Shown here: positions 24,840-35,770 of the stretch, piece by piece
Position numbering within the stretch: the stretch's first letter is position 1
How the letters are laid out: each line of letters opens with the position of its first letter
Assembly: GCA_026261815.1 (NCBI GenBank)
Contig: JAMPIT010000884.1
Coordinates: forward strand, 14,149,001 to 14,213,000
Length of the DNA: 64,000 bases
Reading direction: 5' to 3'
Source of the DNA: Monarcha castaneiventris obscurior
Taxonomy: Eukaryota; Chordata; Aves; Passeriformes; Monarchidae
Notes under the pieces: generated by a model
What the model saw: the letters and a program-made list of their open reading frames with translations, nothing else
The model's database searches: none
What the model was told of the DNA's origin: nothing
Position numbers and translations under genes: made by a program

Positions 24840-27800
24840 CTGTTGTTAGGAAACAAAGGGGGGAAAAAAGGGAAACAGTAGGCACAGAGCATTTGCCAGA
24901 AATACCTTACCATAAACTTCTTGCCAGTGAGGGTGTAGAAAATCCTACTCACTCAAGCAAAATTCAAACACCATGCTTTAGTCTGGCCACACTGAAATCA
25001 CCACAGGCCAATGGTTTCCTAAGGATAGCATCATGTCTGTTGAAGTCCAGTTATCTTCCACAAAATGTACCCAGTTCAAAACTGCAACAAATTTGGTTTC
25101 AAAGGCTGATTTTAAGGCAAAATATTGGTTTTTCTGAACTCCAGGAGTGTAGAAGCACTGTAAAGAAACTTCCGAGGGAACCTGAAGCCAAGTGATTCAT
25201 AAGGGTTCTGAGGTTTTGTGATTCTGTGAATTTCTCCTCACTATTGTCTCCTACCCATCTCTGTGAGAGTTGGAAAACAGCCATGTTCCTCCTAAAAATA
25301 GAGACTCTGTGGGAGGCTGCATAATCTGACACCTGTGGACTGAGTACTTCTGCAACCACTTTTCTGCAAAATTATGTATTTGGTTAAAACTATGGAATCT
25401 TATTGATGGTAAATTTAGGTTTTTAAATATTGCCATATAAAAAAAAAGTTTCTAGATGAATAAGCACGGAAATACTTTGGAATACACGGAATTAAAAAAA
25501 AAAAAAGGATCCCCGCAGGAAGGAAAACACAATCTTTAAATATCAAGTACTCTATGTTCAGGAAAATAAATAAATAAATAAAAATTAATGGGCTTTCTGC
25601 ATAGTTATATCACTTCATTAAACCTTAAAATACATTCTCTGAACAAGCAGAAGCTCTCCTATAAATATTCTCCATGTTTCTCTACTGATAAATGCTCCTT
25701 TTAGTGCACTATAACATGCCTACATCCCCATAAAACCATTTCTCTAACTCATGCATTTCATGCCTGAAAATAAAAATTGTACCAAGATGAACTTTCTGTT
25801 TTCAGGTCTAATATCTATAACCAGGCTGTACTGAGAAGGTTAACACCTGTCATTATTACAAATAAATAATAAAATGTATTGAGCTTATTAATTCCACATT
25901 ATCAGCCTTGAGCACAACTAAAGCAGGAATGAATTACATGAAATACCCACAAATACTTGGTGGTTCAGATTCTTTTAAATGTAAGTTGTTGGGGTAATTT
26001 TTAATAATTAAGGACAGCAACACCTTTTCATACTACAGGTTCTAGGGAGGAAAAGGCTGATTGTGGTCTCTTAAGAATTGTAGATCTTTCTTTGGGGTGA
26101 AGCTGGTTGACTGCTCAATTGTATGGTTTATGTGCAACACTGACAAACCCAAAACATTGTAAATGCTGGTTTACTCTGAGCTCTTAAAGAAATAAGTGAG
26201 TATATGTGTGTGTATATATATATTACTATATACAGTTTGTAATTAATATTAACTATCATTCCTATTTTGCATTTGTTTTAAATAAATTTTAACTTAGCAT
26301 TTTTCTTCTTCACAAGTGGAGATGTATTATTAGAAGAGGGAATTTTGTGCCTATAAGTACAGCTATGCAGGGTGATTTCTGAGCAGTACACAAGCAATAG
26401 AAACACACAAAAATAACCCCTGAGTAGAAAAACAGCCCTCTGGATGGAGAAATAAAAAAAACCAAAAACACAAACCCACTAACAGTTTCTATATTTTTGT
26501 ACATACATATAAATGCTATTCCATAAAGAGAAATGGTATCTTGAGGAATGTATCAATTTCTGTTTAATATGTTACTCTGTTTCTAGATAAACTACCAAAG
26601 TACTTAATATTTATAGAAGCTACTTTACCATACACTTTGGTTTTATGGTAGCTACTTCTAAGGAGCATATTGCAGATGAAGAGTAGGAACATTAAATGAT
26701 GTGATACTGAGTACTATGCATGATGACTTCTTCCACACTATTTCTCTGCTGTGAAGAGTTTTCTTTTTTCATCTGTAGATGTATGACATTGATTTTTGTC
26801 CCAAAGAAGGGAAGACAGAGATTCATTTCTTACAGAAATTTTACATCTTCTGAAATTCCAAAAGGACTACAGTCAACAACTTCTAATTTTTTCCCCTCTA
26901 CATTTTTAAATACAACAGAATCTTAGAAGGAAATTTTGGCACTTCAATAATTTATCAGATAAAAAATGTTATTTCATTCTAGAACTTCTGCACTCTGTAT
27001 AAAAAATTTACAAAGTCCTCTCTACAGTAACAGTACATTTTGAATGGATTTCAAAATGAAGTACACATAAAGTGGTTATCAGGGCAATCAAAATTGGCTG
27101 CTTGTTTGACTGCACATATGGTCTGAGAATTACCTTTCCAAACTTACATTTCAACCCTAACAGCCCCAATCCCATCTTTGTGCCAGACATCTTAATTCTT
27201 TTTTTTTTTAATTTTTCCTTTATAGAGTCATTATCCATCTCAAAATTAATTTCCCATTTATTTACCATTATTACTAATTAGATTAATAATGATAGTGGGC
27301 TTATCCCATAAGTCAAAAGTACTGGTGTCCCCATGTCTATGAATGAATACATTTGGAAATAGGTAGAAAAATGTGCAAAATATTAATGTTTTTTGTTGTT
27401 TTTTAAACTGAGAATCTCAAGGTGTGTCTGGTTAAAACTGAATGCTTAAGAAACTTCCAGCTGAGTACAGAACTGAGTGTGTACTTAATTTACAGAATGT
27501 GAGTAGCTCCCAGTGTCTTAAATTCCATAGTGTGATGAAGGTGGATTGTGGTGAATCAGAGGAGAGTAACAACAATCCCAGTAATGTAAATGGGAATAGC
27601 TTGGAAAATTGACTTAATTACTCCTGTGCAGACTTGGGATATGGGGCAGCTATAATGACCCCAACTTTAGACTTTCTTCAAGCAATTTAATCACAATTTA
27701 GAGAAAATAAGTAAACAAGGATTCAAAGACCAAATAAAGGGTCCCCATTTTTTGCTTTCTTTACTACATTTTTATGACTATAACTTCTTACATTAGAACT

Positions 27801-29594
27801 CCATAATTTTTTGGGTCACTAATTAAAGCAAATCATATTTCACTACTGAAGGTTTGAAAAGCTCCACACACTCTGAATGAAAACATCCATGATATGACCT
27901 ACACCATTAACTTGCAATCCTGCTCTTTTAAGCAATTCATATGAACTTTATTGAGTGTCCCTGAGTAGAAAAGGCCTTATTAAAAAAAATAAACTACAGA
28001 GAAATTTAGCTCTAGATGCACACATATTTGTTGGATGGTATGAATATTTGGAAAATGTACCTCCTTCCCTTTATAAAAAGTTAATGATTTCAAGAAATTG
28101 CTTACTCAATGGAAAGATCTTTAGCAAAAACAAATTTAGGAATGCCTCATTATAGGTCTGAGGAATATCTGCACAGTGTCAGTTGCAGAGGGTGGATTGC
28201 AAAGTCTCATTAATGTTGAGGTTATGGCTTTTTTTGAATTTAGAATCCTCTTACTTCAGGTCCTAAAATTTCAAGTGAATGTAAATAACTACCCTAGTGG
28301 GTCTACTTCAGTAAAGAAATATACCTGTGCATTTGAGCTTGGGGACCTAACTTTTCCAAATGGTTATGACTGCATCACATTTTATACACTAAACACTTCC
28401 CTTTGAGATGTTGCTTACAAAGGAAAATTCAGCAAATACCTGCACAGTATCAGACCCAGAGCTTTACTTTGTAACCAGGCACAGTTCAACACCTTCTAAA
28501 TTTGTGGTTTGCATTTTGAAAAAGCATCAAAGATTTACACAAAATGTAAAATGTTTGTATATATCTATTTTAGTTTATGTATTTATATATAGATATCATA
28601 TATTATTGACATATATTTATGTATTCATGTACGTCTCTGTATGTTTATGTGAATTTCTATATATGCGTGTATATGTGTAAACATTTGTGTGTAAATGTAT
28701 GTTTTCCAGCTATTCAAAATAGAAATACTAATGGATCAAGAATATCCAGAGAGATTAAAATCTGAACTTAAATGTAGGTGACAGAGTTCTGAAGCAAAAT
28801 AATAATTTTATGTTGTAACATATATTTCAAAGAAATCCATAATTTTGCATAACGAGTTATAACTCTGGAAGGGATGCACTGGAATATCTGCATGCTACAT
28901 CAGTATTCTCTGGTTTCACTAAATCTTTTGTTTTCTTTCCAGTTTTAAACCCTAGAAAATCAGTTATCATGCCAACTTGAAAGTCAGATCAAATCAGTTA
29001 TCATGCCAAGTTGGAAGTCAGAGCAAATAAACATGTGGGTTCTTCCAAGCTATGACTCAATTTGTCCTTTAGACATTTGTCCTTAAAACACTGGAGAGCA
29101 GAGAAGATTTCCTAAAAGATTTTTCCTTCAAGCATGTAGCATTCAATTGGCAGCCCACAATGCTTTAAAGTAAAGCTTTTGGGAGTTTTGCTGCTTAAAC
29201 CTAATCCTTCAAACTACCACATGCTTGCATATATATCCTAAATATGTAAACACTAGGCCTGGGGGGTTTGCAAAATCAGGGACAAATTTTGCAGATACAT
29301 ATATGCATTATACCTCTACCAATTCCAGGTAGTATATTGCCAACCCAAACAAGACTGGTGTTATTTACAAGTTCCTTGGCACTTAGAAATTGTCACCTTT
29401 GATATTTTAAATTTGTAGCACTTTCTTCCTAACCTCAAACCAAGTTTTATTTAGAGAATTTATATCCTTTCAAAGTCAGATGAAGCAGTCGTAATTAAAA
29501 GTCTTCCTTAATTGCATCTAAGACAGATTAATAATTAGATACCTTTCATGTAGAAGTTAATGCTTTTCTGGTACAACAAACTGAGAACAAATAC
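24840..29594. other. PIK3C2G intron
   Basis: About 4.8 kb of AT-rich intron with a short (AAAT)n run at 25564-25584 and TA-rich runs near 26210 and 28560-28680. No gene or element recognised. Confidence 0.7.
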
Positions 29595-29658
29595 CTCATT
29601 TTGCAGCAGATATTCCACTTGACCTCTGTAGTTCATAATAACAGAGACAAGGTTCTGC
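29595..29658 (-). CDS. PIK3C2G: PIK3C2G exon, helical linker
   Basis: A 64-bp exon with acceptor GATTTCCAG and donor GTATTT. One base completes Arg, then 21 codons follow from QNLVSVIMNY to EYLLQNE. This aligns with human PIK3C2G LLTLIRKYDFHLKYLLKTQE without a gap. It leaves in phase 0, as the next exon requires. This helical stretch lies between the Ras-binding region and the first C2 domain. Confidence 0.87.
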
Positions 29659-30087
29659 CTGGAAATCAGAAAATAAAGGAAACAATGTCAAGTTAATAAG
29701 AATTAGATGAAGAGAACAGGTTTGGGTTTGGTTTTTGGTTCTTGTTTGGGTTTTTTTTTCCCCACATTCTAGAAATTTGAAATAATTTGACAGTGATTTT
29801 ATGTTAGTATAAAATAAAGACAAGTGTGTATGTAGACATCATGCAATTGAGCCTGGAAGTCCCTGGTTTTTTGGTAGCCATTTGACACGAAGAATAAATG
29901 CAACAATCTACTTATACATGAGGATACAAATTTCCCAAGTTAAAGAACTCCAATAAGTGATTTACTGTTTCAGTTTGTATTGAAATTCATTTCCCATTTA
30001 TTTTACTCTTTACAGTTAAGCAAGTGCTTAAATATTACTTTCAAGAAGGATGGACTCAAGTACATACTACATTCTTATGGCTAGAGT

Positions 30088-30132
30088 TGAGGATCTTAAA
30101 GATCTTTTCCAACCCATATGATTTTATGATTC
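30088..30132 (+). mobile_element. CR1 3' terminal fragment
   Basis: About 45 bp: GAGGATCTTAAAGATC, then CCAACCCATATGATT and TTATGATT, the CR1 3' terminus. Very short, so moderate confidence. Confidence 0.6.
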
Positions 30133-32312
30133 AAAGACCAAATAAGTTGGCTTAAGTTGCCTAGAATCAGATAAAACATCTGCACAAGAGCTGGAAAATC
30201 TCTGCGCTTCAAAAGTACAGGCTAAGCCACAAGTACAAAAGTGTGTTGTAAAATGGTACAGCATTGCTACATAATCCATGAAATTGCATTTGCATGCAAT
30301 TCTCAAATTTATGTGCTCAAATTGTTTCAGCAACTGCATTTACCATAGCATTACCTAAGTTGGGAATTTGTTTTACTTCTGTAGACTGACATACACCACT
30401 GTGTGGTTCCATGAATTTGTCATACTGCAGAAGTCGCCACAAAATTTGTACAGGCAGATTGCCAAATCTTACCAAAGCATCGCTAAATTAATTAGGATTA
30501 TGAACAGGAGCATACACCTCTACACTAAACTCCTCAACCGATGCTTCGGCTGTAAATCTCACCCTTTTGGAACCACAGGCTCCAAGTGCTATCTCCAGCA
30601 GATAACCAGAATCAGATTTTTGCTTTTAAGAAGTATTTTTGTAATTTTCTGTGTTTCAAGCACTGTGAAATCCTTGCTGTTGTTTATTTGTTGGCTGGAA
30701 CAAAACAAAAAAGGTGCCACCGAGACCATTGCTAAGGTATGTGTCAGCCTCTGTAGGGTCAAATCATCAGGAAAGGATATGGAAATCGTAATTTCCAGTT
30801 TTACACCTTGCCTAGCCCACTGATTAGTAAAAGTGACACATTATTACTTTGATTGCCATCAGAGGTAATTGGGGTTTGCACATGTTTATATGAAAAAGTG
30901 GAAATTGCAATTTACATTCTTTCTTCATTGTTTGTTTTACTCTATCACTTTATCCTTGGCTTTTTTTTTTCTCCTCTTAAATGCCCCAACAGTCTTTAAG
31001 ATTCTCCCTCTTCAGGAGGCTTAGAAGGAATTCCCTCCCACTCTTCCATACCCATTGCAGTCTGGTAGCTGAAAGTCCCAAAAGTATTTTGATTTTTTCA
31101 GAGCTTCAAAGAAAATGAACAATTCACAGAGAAACTGTGTGTGTCCTCATGTATTTTATTTGGGCTAAATGAGCAACCAGAATTAGAATTGCAGCTACGG
31201 CCCAAAGTACAGGTTTCATGGTACATGATGAGACTTTCATTATCGATATTGCATGGCTAGAAGAGGAGAGAGAGTCCCTGCACTGAAATAACACACAGAA
31301 GAGAGAAACGTTAGGTGGCCTTCCCTGTGGTAATACCGCAGTGCCATTTCCCTGGAGATGCCAACTCTTCACTTCCTCCTAAAGATAGTTTTGCCTTTAC
31401 AGCTTTTTATTTCCAATCTGCACTAGCTTTATCTAGCCAGGCAGTTTGTACGTGGAGCAGCTGCCTGGAAATTCCTCCTGTAATCCTGTTAAATCATAGC
31501 TAATACGAGTTGTTGCTCTGCTTTGACCGTGTCTTCAGGCGTAACTTCTTTTTCATAGCCTTACCCAGCTTGAAAATATTTCTGAACATACAAGTTTGCC
31601 TTGTCTTTTTCCATACAGGTGAGCATGCTTATTTAGCATGGTTGGTCTAAACACAGGCTCCAGAATAATTTCCTAAATTACAATGCTAGTTCAAAAAATT
31701 AGCATATTTTCCATCAGTTTATTGTACCCTGGAGAATTTTCAGTATAAAGTAGCCATAATTTTCCATAATTAATAGGAAAGAAATCCAGCAAGTTGTAAC
31801 AATGATTGAAATACCTCTACCAATGCCATCCTGAGTCTTTGTCTGCTAGATAACTAATAATATCCATATCTTATCACACAGACGTGCCTCATCCTTGTGC
31901 ATCTTTATAGCTGTGTATAAATATGGCAAGCCTAACCAACCCACGAACACTTAGTACTTCTTTGATGTTAAGGACGTTTTTTAAGCTTTTAGCAAGTCAA
32001 TATGGTGCAAGAGTTTTGAAAAGGAAATAAGAAAAGCACAAACAACTTAAGAGAGTCAGGCTTTGCTCCCAGCTAGTCTTTATGGGAGGAGGATGACAAG
32101 TATATAGCACATACTTGCAGCTTTCACTTTTCAGTCTCTTGGCAGCAGCACCCACTATGGAGAAATGTTAGATTCCCCTTCTAAAATGCTGTTTATCACC
32201 AGTCTGCCTCACTAAACAGTGCCCAAGTGCATGCCTAGGCCCAGGAATTGTTGGGAGCTGATCCCATGTGATTGTCCTCAGGCCTCAGAATTGGGCTTCT
32301 CACTACAAGAAA

Positions 32313-32440
32313 GATATTGAGGTGCTGGAGTGCATCCAGAGAAGAGAGCAGAGCTGGGGAAGGGTCTGGAGCACAATTCCAGTGAAGAGAGACTAATGGA
32401 GATGGGATTGTTTAGCCTGGAGAACAGGGACCTACAGTAA
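32313..32440 (+). mobile_element. CR1 LINE fragment
   Basis: Shows GAGGTGCTGGAGTGCATCC, GGGAAGGGTCTGGAGCAC and GTTTAGCCTGGAGAACAGG, the stretch around the end of CR1 ORF2. Truncated at both ends. Confidence 0.82.
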
Positions 32441-33320
32441 GTGATCCTGATCTGCAGACATTCTGTGTGCCCCTGAATTTCATACAGTTGTCATCTATAA
32501 AATACCCATCTTCTAGAGATCTCTTTATAATGAGGACCAAAATGGAAATTTGGGCCATGCTCCTAGGAAACCAGATGGGTCCTCAGTAAGCACCAGATAC
32601 CCACCTCAAAAGAGCCACTACCTCTCTGTTTTCCTCCATCTGCTAAATGACAGGTGTGTCATTTAAGTTTACTATTGTTGGCAAAGTACTTCATAACGCA
32701 GTGATGAAAAACATCACAAAAAGTGTCAACAGCTCCTTTATCTAAAACTGGAATTTATCTAAATGGAATACAGTGAAAGGTGAATGAGGGATCTATCTCA
32801 TTTAGTGTTTTTCCATCACAGGCTAGCTTTACAATCAGCTTCACTTTGACTGCCAAGTTAAAAGCTCATCATGGTTAGCCTCTATTAAAAAACAACAACA
32901 AAAAAAGAAGAAATAAAAAAGGTTTAGAAATCACTGAACTGTGAAAATATAGTGGTAATGAAGAGTAAACCTATTATTTTTACAGTACTTAATCTCAAAA
33001 ATTCTCTAACAGCAACACACAAATGAAAATTATGACAACTTCAATCTCAGGAATCTTTGGGAAATATGAAACCGCTAATGAAAACGTCAGTGATATGAAA
33101 AGGAAAGAATTGGGAAAAATTACATAGGTCCAAAAAACATTGATTTTTGCAAAGCAATAACTAAGGCCTGAAAACAAAAAACCTGAAATATCGAACCAAT
33201 TGTCTTTCTCTTTGGTATCATTCCTGTTCCCAGTAGTTCTCAGAGCTTTCATTTGTAGCAAGGAGGCTCCCTACAAATATAAACAATTAGAAACATAAAT
33301 ACTGCCAAAAACCAGCTTAC

Positions 33321-33391
33321 CGAGTCAGTCTCCAGGCAAAAGTGTCTTCTAACAGCTCATTCACACAGAACCTTCTTTGGTCATCCCCACA
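33321..33391 (-). CDS. PIK3C2G: PIK3C2G exon, linker after Ras-binding region
   Basis: A 71-bp exon with acceptor TCCCACAG and donor GTAAGC. It enters in phase 0, has 23 codons and leaves two bases. It reads CGDDQRRFCVNELLEDTFAW. The spacing of F-x-x-N-x-LLE and the Trp match the human PIK3C2G linker (FYLNQLLEF, then W). The two leftover bases join the first base of the next exon to give Arg. The exon is about 5.3 kb downstream of the previous one; that intron contains the opposite-strand RING gene. Confidence 0.87.
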
Positions 33392-33894
33392 CTGTGGGAG
33401 AGAGGTGTATAGTGACATAAATTATTCTGATAAGAAGCATATACATTGGAGAGATTTACATGGTATTTTCCAAAGTCAGCATGTTCTCAATCATGTTCAG
33501 GATGTTTTGATCTGAAATTTTATTTGGTGAGTATTTTATGTTACACTGAGTGGTATTATATAGGTACCAGTGGGGGCAAGAGTTTCAGGAAAACAAGTTA
33601 GCTTGACTTAGAAACTTTAAATTAGATTCAGTGGGGGAAGACGATGTGCTTGGATCCAGGCAAGGAGAGTGGAGGCAGCAGCATATACCAGCGCCCTATC
33701 TACATGGGAGACATGAAGAAGGCAGACAACATGGCCTAAGTATACATCAATTGTGCTTTGGTTTCACACTGATGTGGGCCAGAGGGAGAGATGATGCAGA
33801 GTTAGAGTTGAGCTGTGAGGGGAAACATCACCCTGGGCAGCTGAGAGGCTTTGCCTCTTGAGGGACCTGGGTATTTCTTCCACCAGCTTTTGTT

Positions 33895-34200
33895 GTGCCA
33901 GAAAACGAGGTAATTTATTATGTCAGTAGCAAGTGGGTGTCCAAGGAAAACATCGGATCTGTACTTGATGAAGATGGGACCCGGGAAAATAGGTGTGAAG
34001 AAAAAGCAGAGGTGTTGAGTGCTTGTTTTGCCTCAGTCTTTAATAAACTTTGGGCTCTCCATTCCTCTGAGCTGGACAAGCACAGCTACAGCAACAGAGA
34101 CCTTCCCTTTGTGGACACTAGAATTATAAGGGGTCAGCTGCAACAGCTGAATGTTCTAAAGTCCACAGAGCCTTGGTGGGATTCGTCTCGGAGCACTAAA
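33895..34200 (+). mobile_element. CR1 ORF2 fragment upstream of the RING gene
   Basis: The plus-strand frame reads ENIGSVLDEDGT, EKAEVLSACFASVFNK and QLQQLNVLKST. This is the CR1 ORF2 linker between endonuclease and reverse transcriptase (consensus like ENIGPLLDEDG, EKAEVLNAFFASVFNS, LLQLNVHKSMGPD). It degenerates after 34200. The 133-codon open frame here is LINE-derived, not a host gene. Confidence 0.85.
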
Positions 34201-34680
34201 GGAAGGGAAAGAAGAAGGGAAGAACAGAAGAGAAAAGAACACAGTTCATTTGCCAGGAATCTAGAGCAATCATCTAGTGCAACTGCTGGATTATGACATC
34301 ACCAATTATGGATCCAATCTGATGACGGATTCACGTAGCAATGGGTTATAATGTCACAGATGACCCAGCATTCTGTGCCAGCTCGATCAGCCCAGGATTT
34401 TTCCCAGCCCTAGCATATTTAGGCAGTGTGAGCACCCAGGAGGTGCACTCTTAGCAACAGAAGGGGACTGGAAGGGGAAACTTCCCCCTGGGAAGCTGGG
34501 AGGCTTCCCTTCTTGGAGGACCTGGGCATTTCCACCACTCCCCCTGCAGGGCAGCCTCTGTTCCTTTGCCTGTGTGACAGCCGGTGCTGCAGCACTGGTG
34601 AGAGGGAGGGGCTCAACATCCCGAGCAAGCCCCTCCTGCCAGACAAGCTCCAGGACTTTACACATCTCTCTTGGCAGGAC

Positions 34681-35184
34681 ATGGCATCCACTGCCAAAGA
34701 AAACATGGGGCAGAGCAGCTTGGCTGCAAGTGATGGCAGCCTGAGCCAGCCCCCCCAGGCGGGACTGCCGGAGGCAGCAGACGACTCCCAGTGCCCCATC
34801 TGCCTGGGACCCATGAAGAGGCCGGCCTACGTGACCTACTGCATGCACAAGTTCTGCTTCAGGTGCATCCAGCAGTGGGCCAGGGCCAGAGACAACTGCC
34901 CCGTGTGCAGGCAGCCCATGGAGCAGCTGCTGCACTCCGTGCGAGGGGACAGCGACTACAAGGAGTGTGCCATCGGCCTGTGCACCCGCCTGCCGAGGAG
35001 GGTGGCCACGGAGAGGGGCTTGCAGCCAGTCACCGCAGTGATGCTACGGATGATACAGGCAGTGCATGACCACCAGCACTTGGCTGGCAGAAGCAGGCCC
35101 ATGGACACCGAGAGCCCAGACGCAGGAAGCTGCTCCAGGGCCCTCCAACGCCCATTCCCAGCAGGGTCCTGCAGCCTCACATGA
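34681..35184 (+). CDS. TOPORS-like short RING-finger protein (putative E3 ligase)
   Basis: A 167-residue ORF starting MASTAKEN, chosen because TOPORS has a similar internal MASAAKE; an in-frame extension to 34513 is open but unlike TOPORS. The RING is complete C3HC4: C38, C41, C54, H56, C59, C62, C73, C76, with HKFCFRCIQQW between. It is followed by LHSVRGDSDYKE, the TOPORS extension after the RING. TOPORS is a nuclear ubiquitin and SUMO ligase of about 1,000 residues; here everything after the RING region (SUMO-binding, Arg-Ser-rich parts) is missing. The usual RING role is to bind a ubiquitin E2. A splice-acceptor-like CTCTCTTGGCAG lies just before the ATG, so an upstream non-coding exon is possible. 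AATAAA follows at 35297. It sits antisense in a PIK3C2G intron between CR1 fragments. GC-rich relative to its surroundings. It could be a functional small lineage-specific gene or a decayed copy; the intact RING favours function. Confidence 0.75.
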   Translation: MASTAKENMGQSSLAASDGSLSQPPQAGLPEAADDSQCPICLGPMKRPAYVTYCMHKFCFRCIQQWARARDNCPVCRQPMEQLLHSVRGDSDYKECAIGLCTRLPRRVATERGLQPVTAVMLRMIQAVHDHQHLAGRSRPMDTESPDAGSCSRALQRPFPAGSCSLT

Positions 35185-35296
35185 GATGACCCCACTGAGA
35201 GAAGGTGAGCACCCGGCTGGGCCTGCTGCTCCTCTGGAACCACAAAATGGCACCAAATGACTTCGGCTTCTCAGCATCCCCTCTTCTACTGCATCC

Positions 35297-35302
35297 AATA
35301 AA
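35297..35302 (+). terminator. Polyadenylation signal of the RING gene
   Basis: AATAAA in the context CATCCAATAAACTGC, 113 bp after the stop codon of the RING ORF. No poly-A tail is encoded after it, which argues against a recent processed retrocopy. Confidence 0.55.
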
Positions 35303-35344
35303 CTGCATGGTCCTTTTCAGGATGTGCGTTTCATGACCAAAGAA

Positions 35345-35515
35345 TGTTTTTAAGTCCACAAGGCCTCAGTGGGATTCATTCCAGAGCACTAAAGGAGCTA
35401 ATGGATCTTACAGCTGGATCCCCTCAGTCCTCTACCAAAGGTCTTGGCAGTCTGAAGAGGTCCCAGCTGTCTGGAAGCTGGTCAATGTCATCCCAATTTA
35501 CATGGGCACAAGGAA
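35345..35515 (+). mobile_element. CR1 ORF2 fragment downstream of the RING gene
   Basis: Matches CR1 ORF2 around the start of the reverse transcriptase: AAGTCCACAAGGCCTCAGTG, TTCCAGAGCACTAAAGGAGC, GAAGAGGTCCCAGCTG and GGAAGCTGGTCAATGTCATC. Its first 45 bp repeat the end of the CR1 fragment at 34158-34200. Confidence 0.8.
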
Positions 35516-35577
35516 ATGGAACGGGATGCAATGAAATGGGATGCAATGGAATGGAATGCAATGCAGTGCAACGGAGG
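35516..35577. repeat. Degenerate GGAAT/GCAAT pentamer repeat
   Basis: Repeated units such as GGATGCAATG, GGAATGGAATG and CAATGCAGTG over about 60 bp. Confidence 0.8.
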
Positions 35578-35596
35578 GGAGGGAGTTTAGTTTAGC

Positions 35597-35770
35597 TGGT
35601 GGGGACCTACAATATTCATGTAGTCCAACTACCTCATCTCTTGAGGGCTGACCATGAATGAAAAGCCCATTTATGAAGGACATTGTCTGAATGCCTCTTC
35701 CTAAGGGACTTATAGACACGAGGCATCAGCCACCTTTCTGGGAAGCCATATCCGGTGTTTGACCACCCAG
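35597..35770 (-). mobile_element. CR1 LINE 3' end, minus strand
   Basis: Plus-strand reading shows GTAGTCCAAC, then CAGCCACCTTTCTGGGAAGC and CATATCCGGTGTTTGACCAC, the reverse complement of an older CR1 3' end. Considerably diverged. Confidence 0.65.

Larger units (their letters stand above)
29659..33320. other. PIK3C2G intron with two CR1 fragments
   Basis: About 3.7 kb. It contains a tiny CR1 3' end (30088-30132) and another CR1 piece (32313-32440). An open frame at 30368-30823 has no recognised similarity and no support as a gene. Confidence 0.7.

Noticed and set aside
33895..34296. 133-codon frame as a host gene
   Set aside because: Matches the CR1 ORF2 linker region and degenerates at its end.
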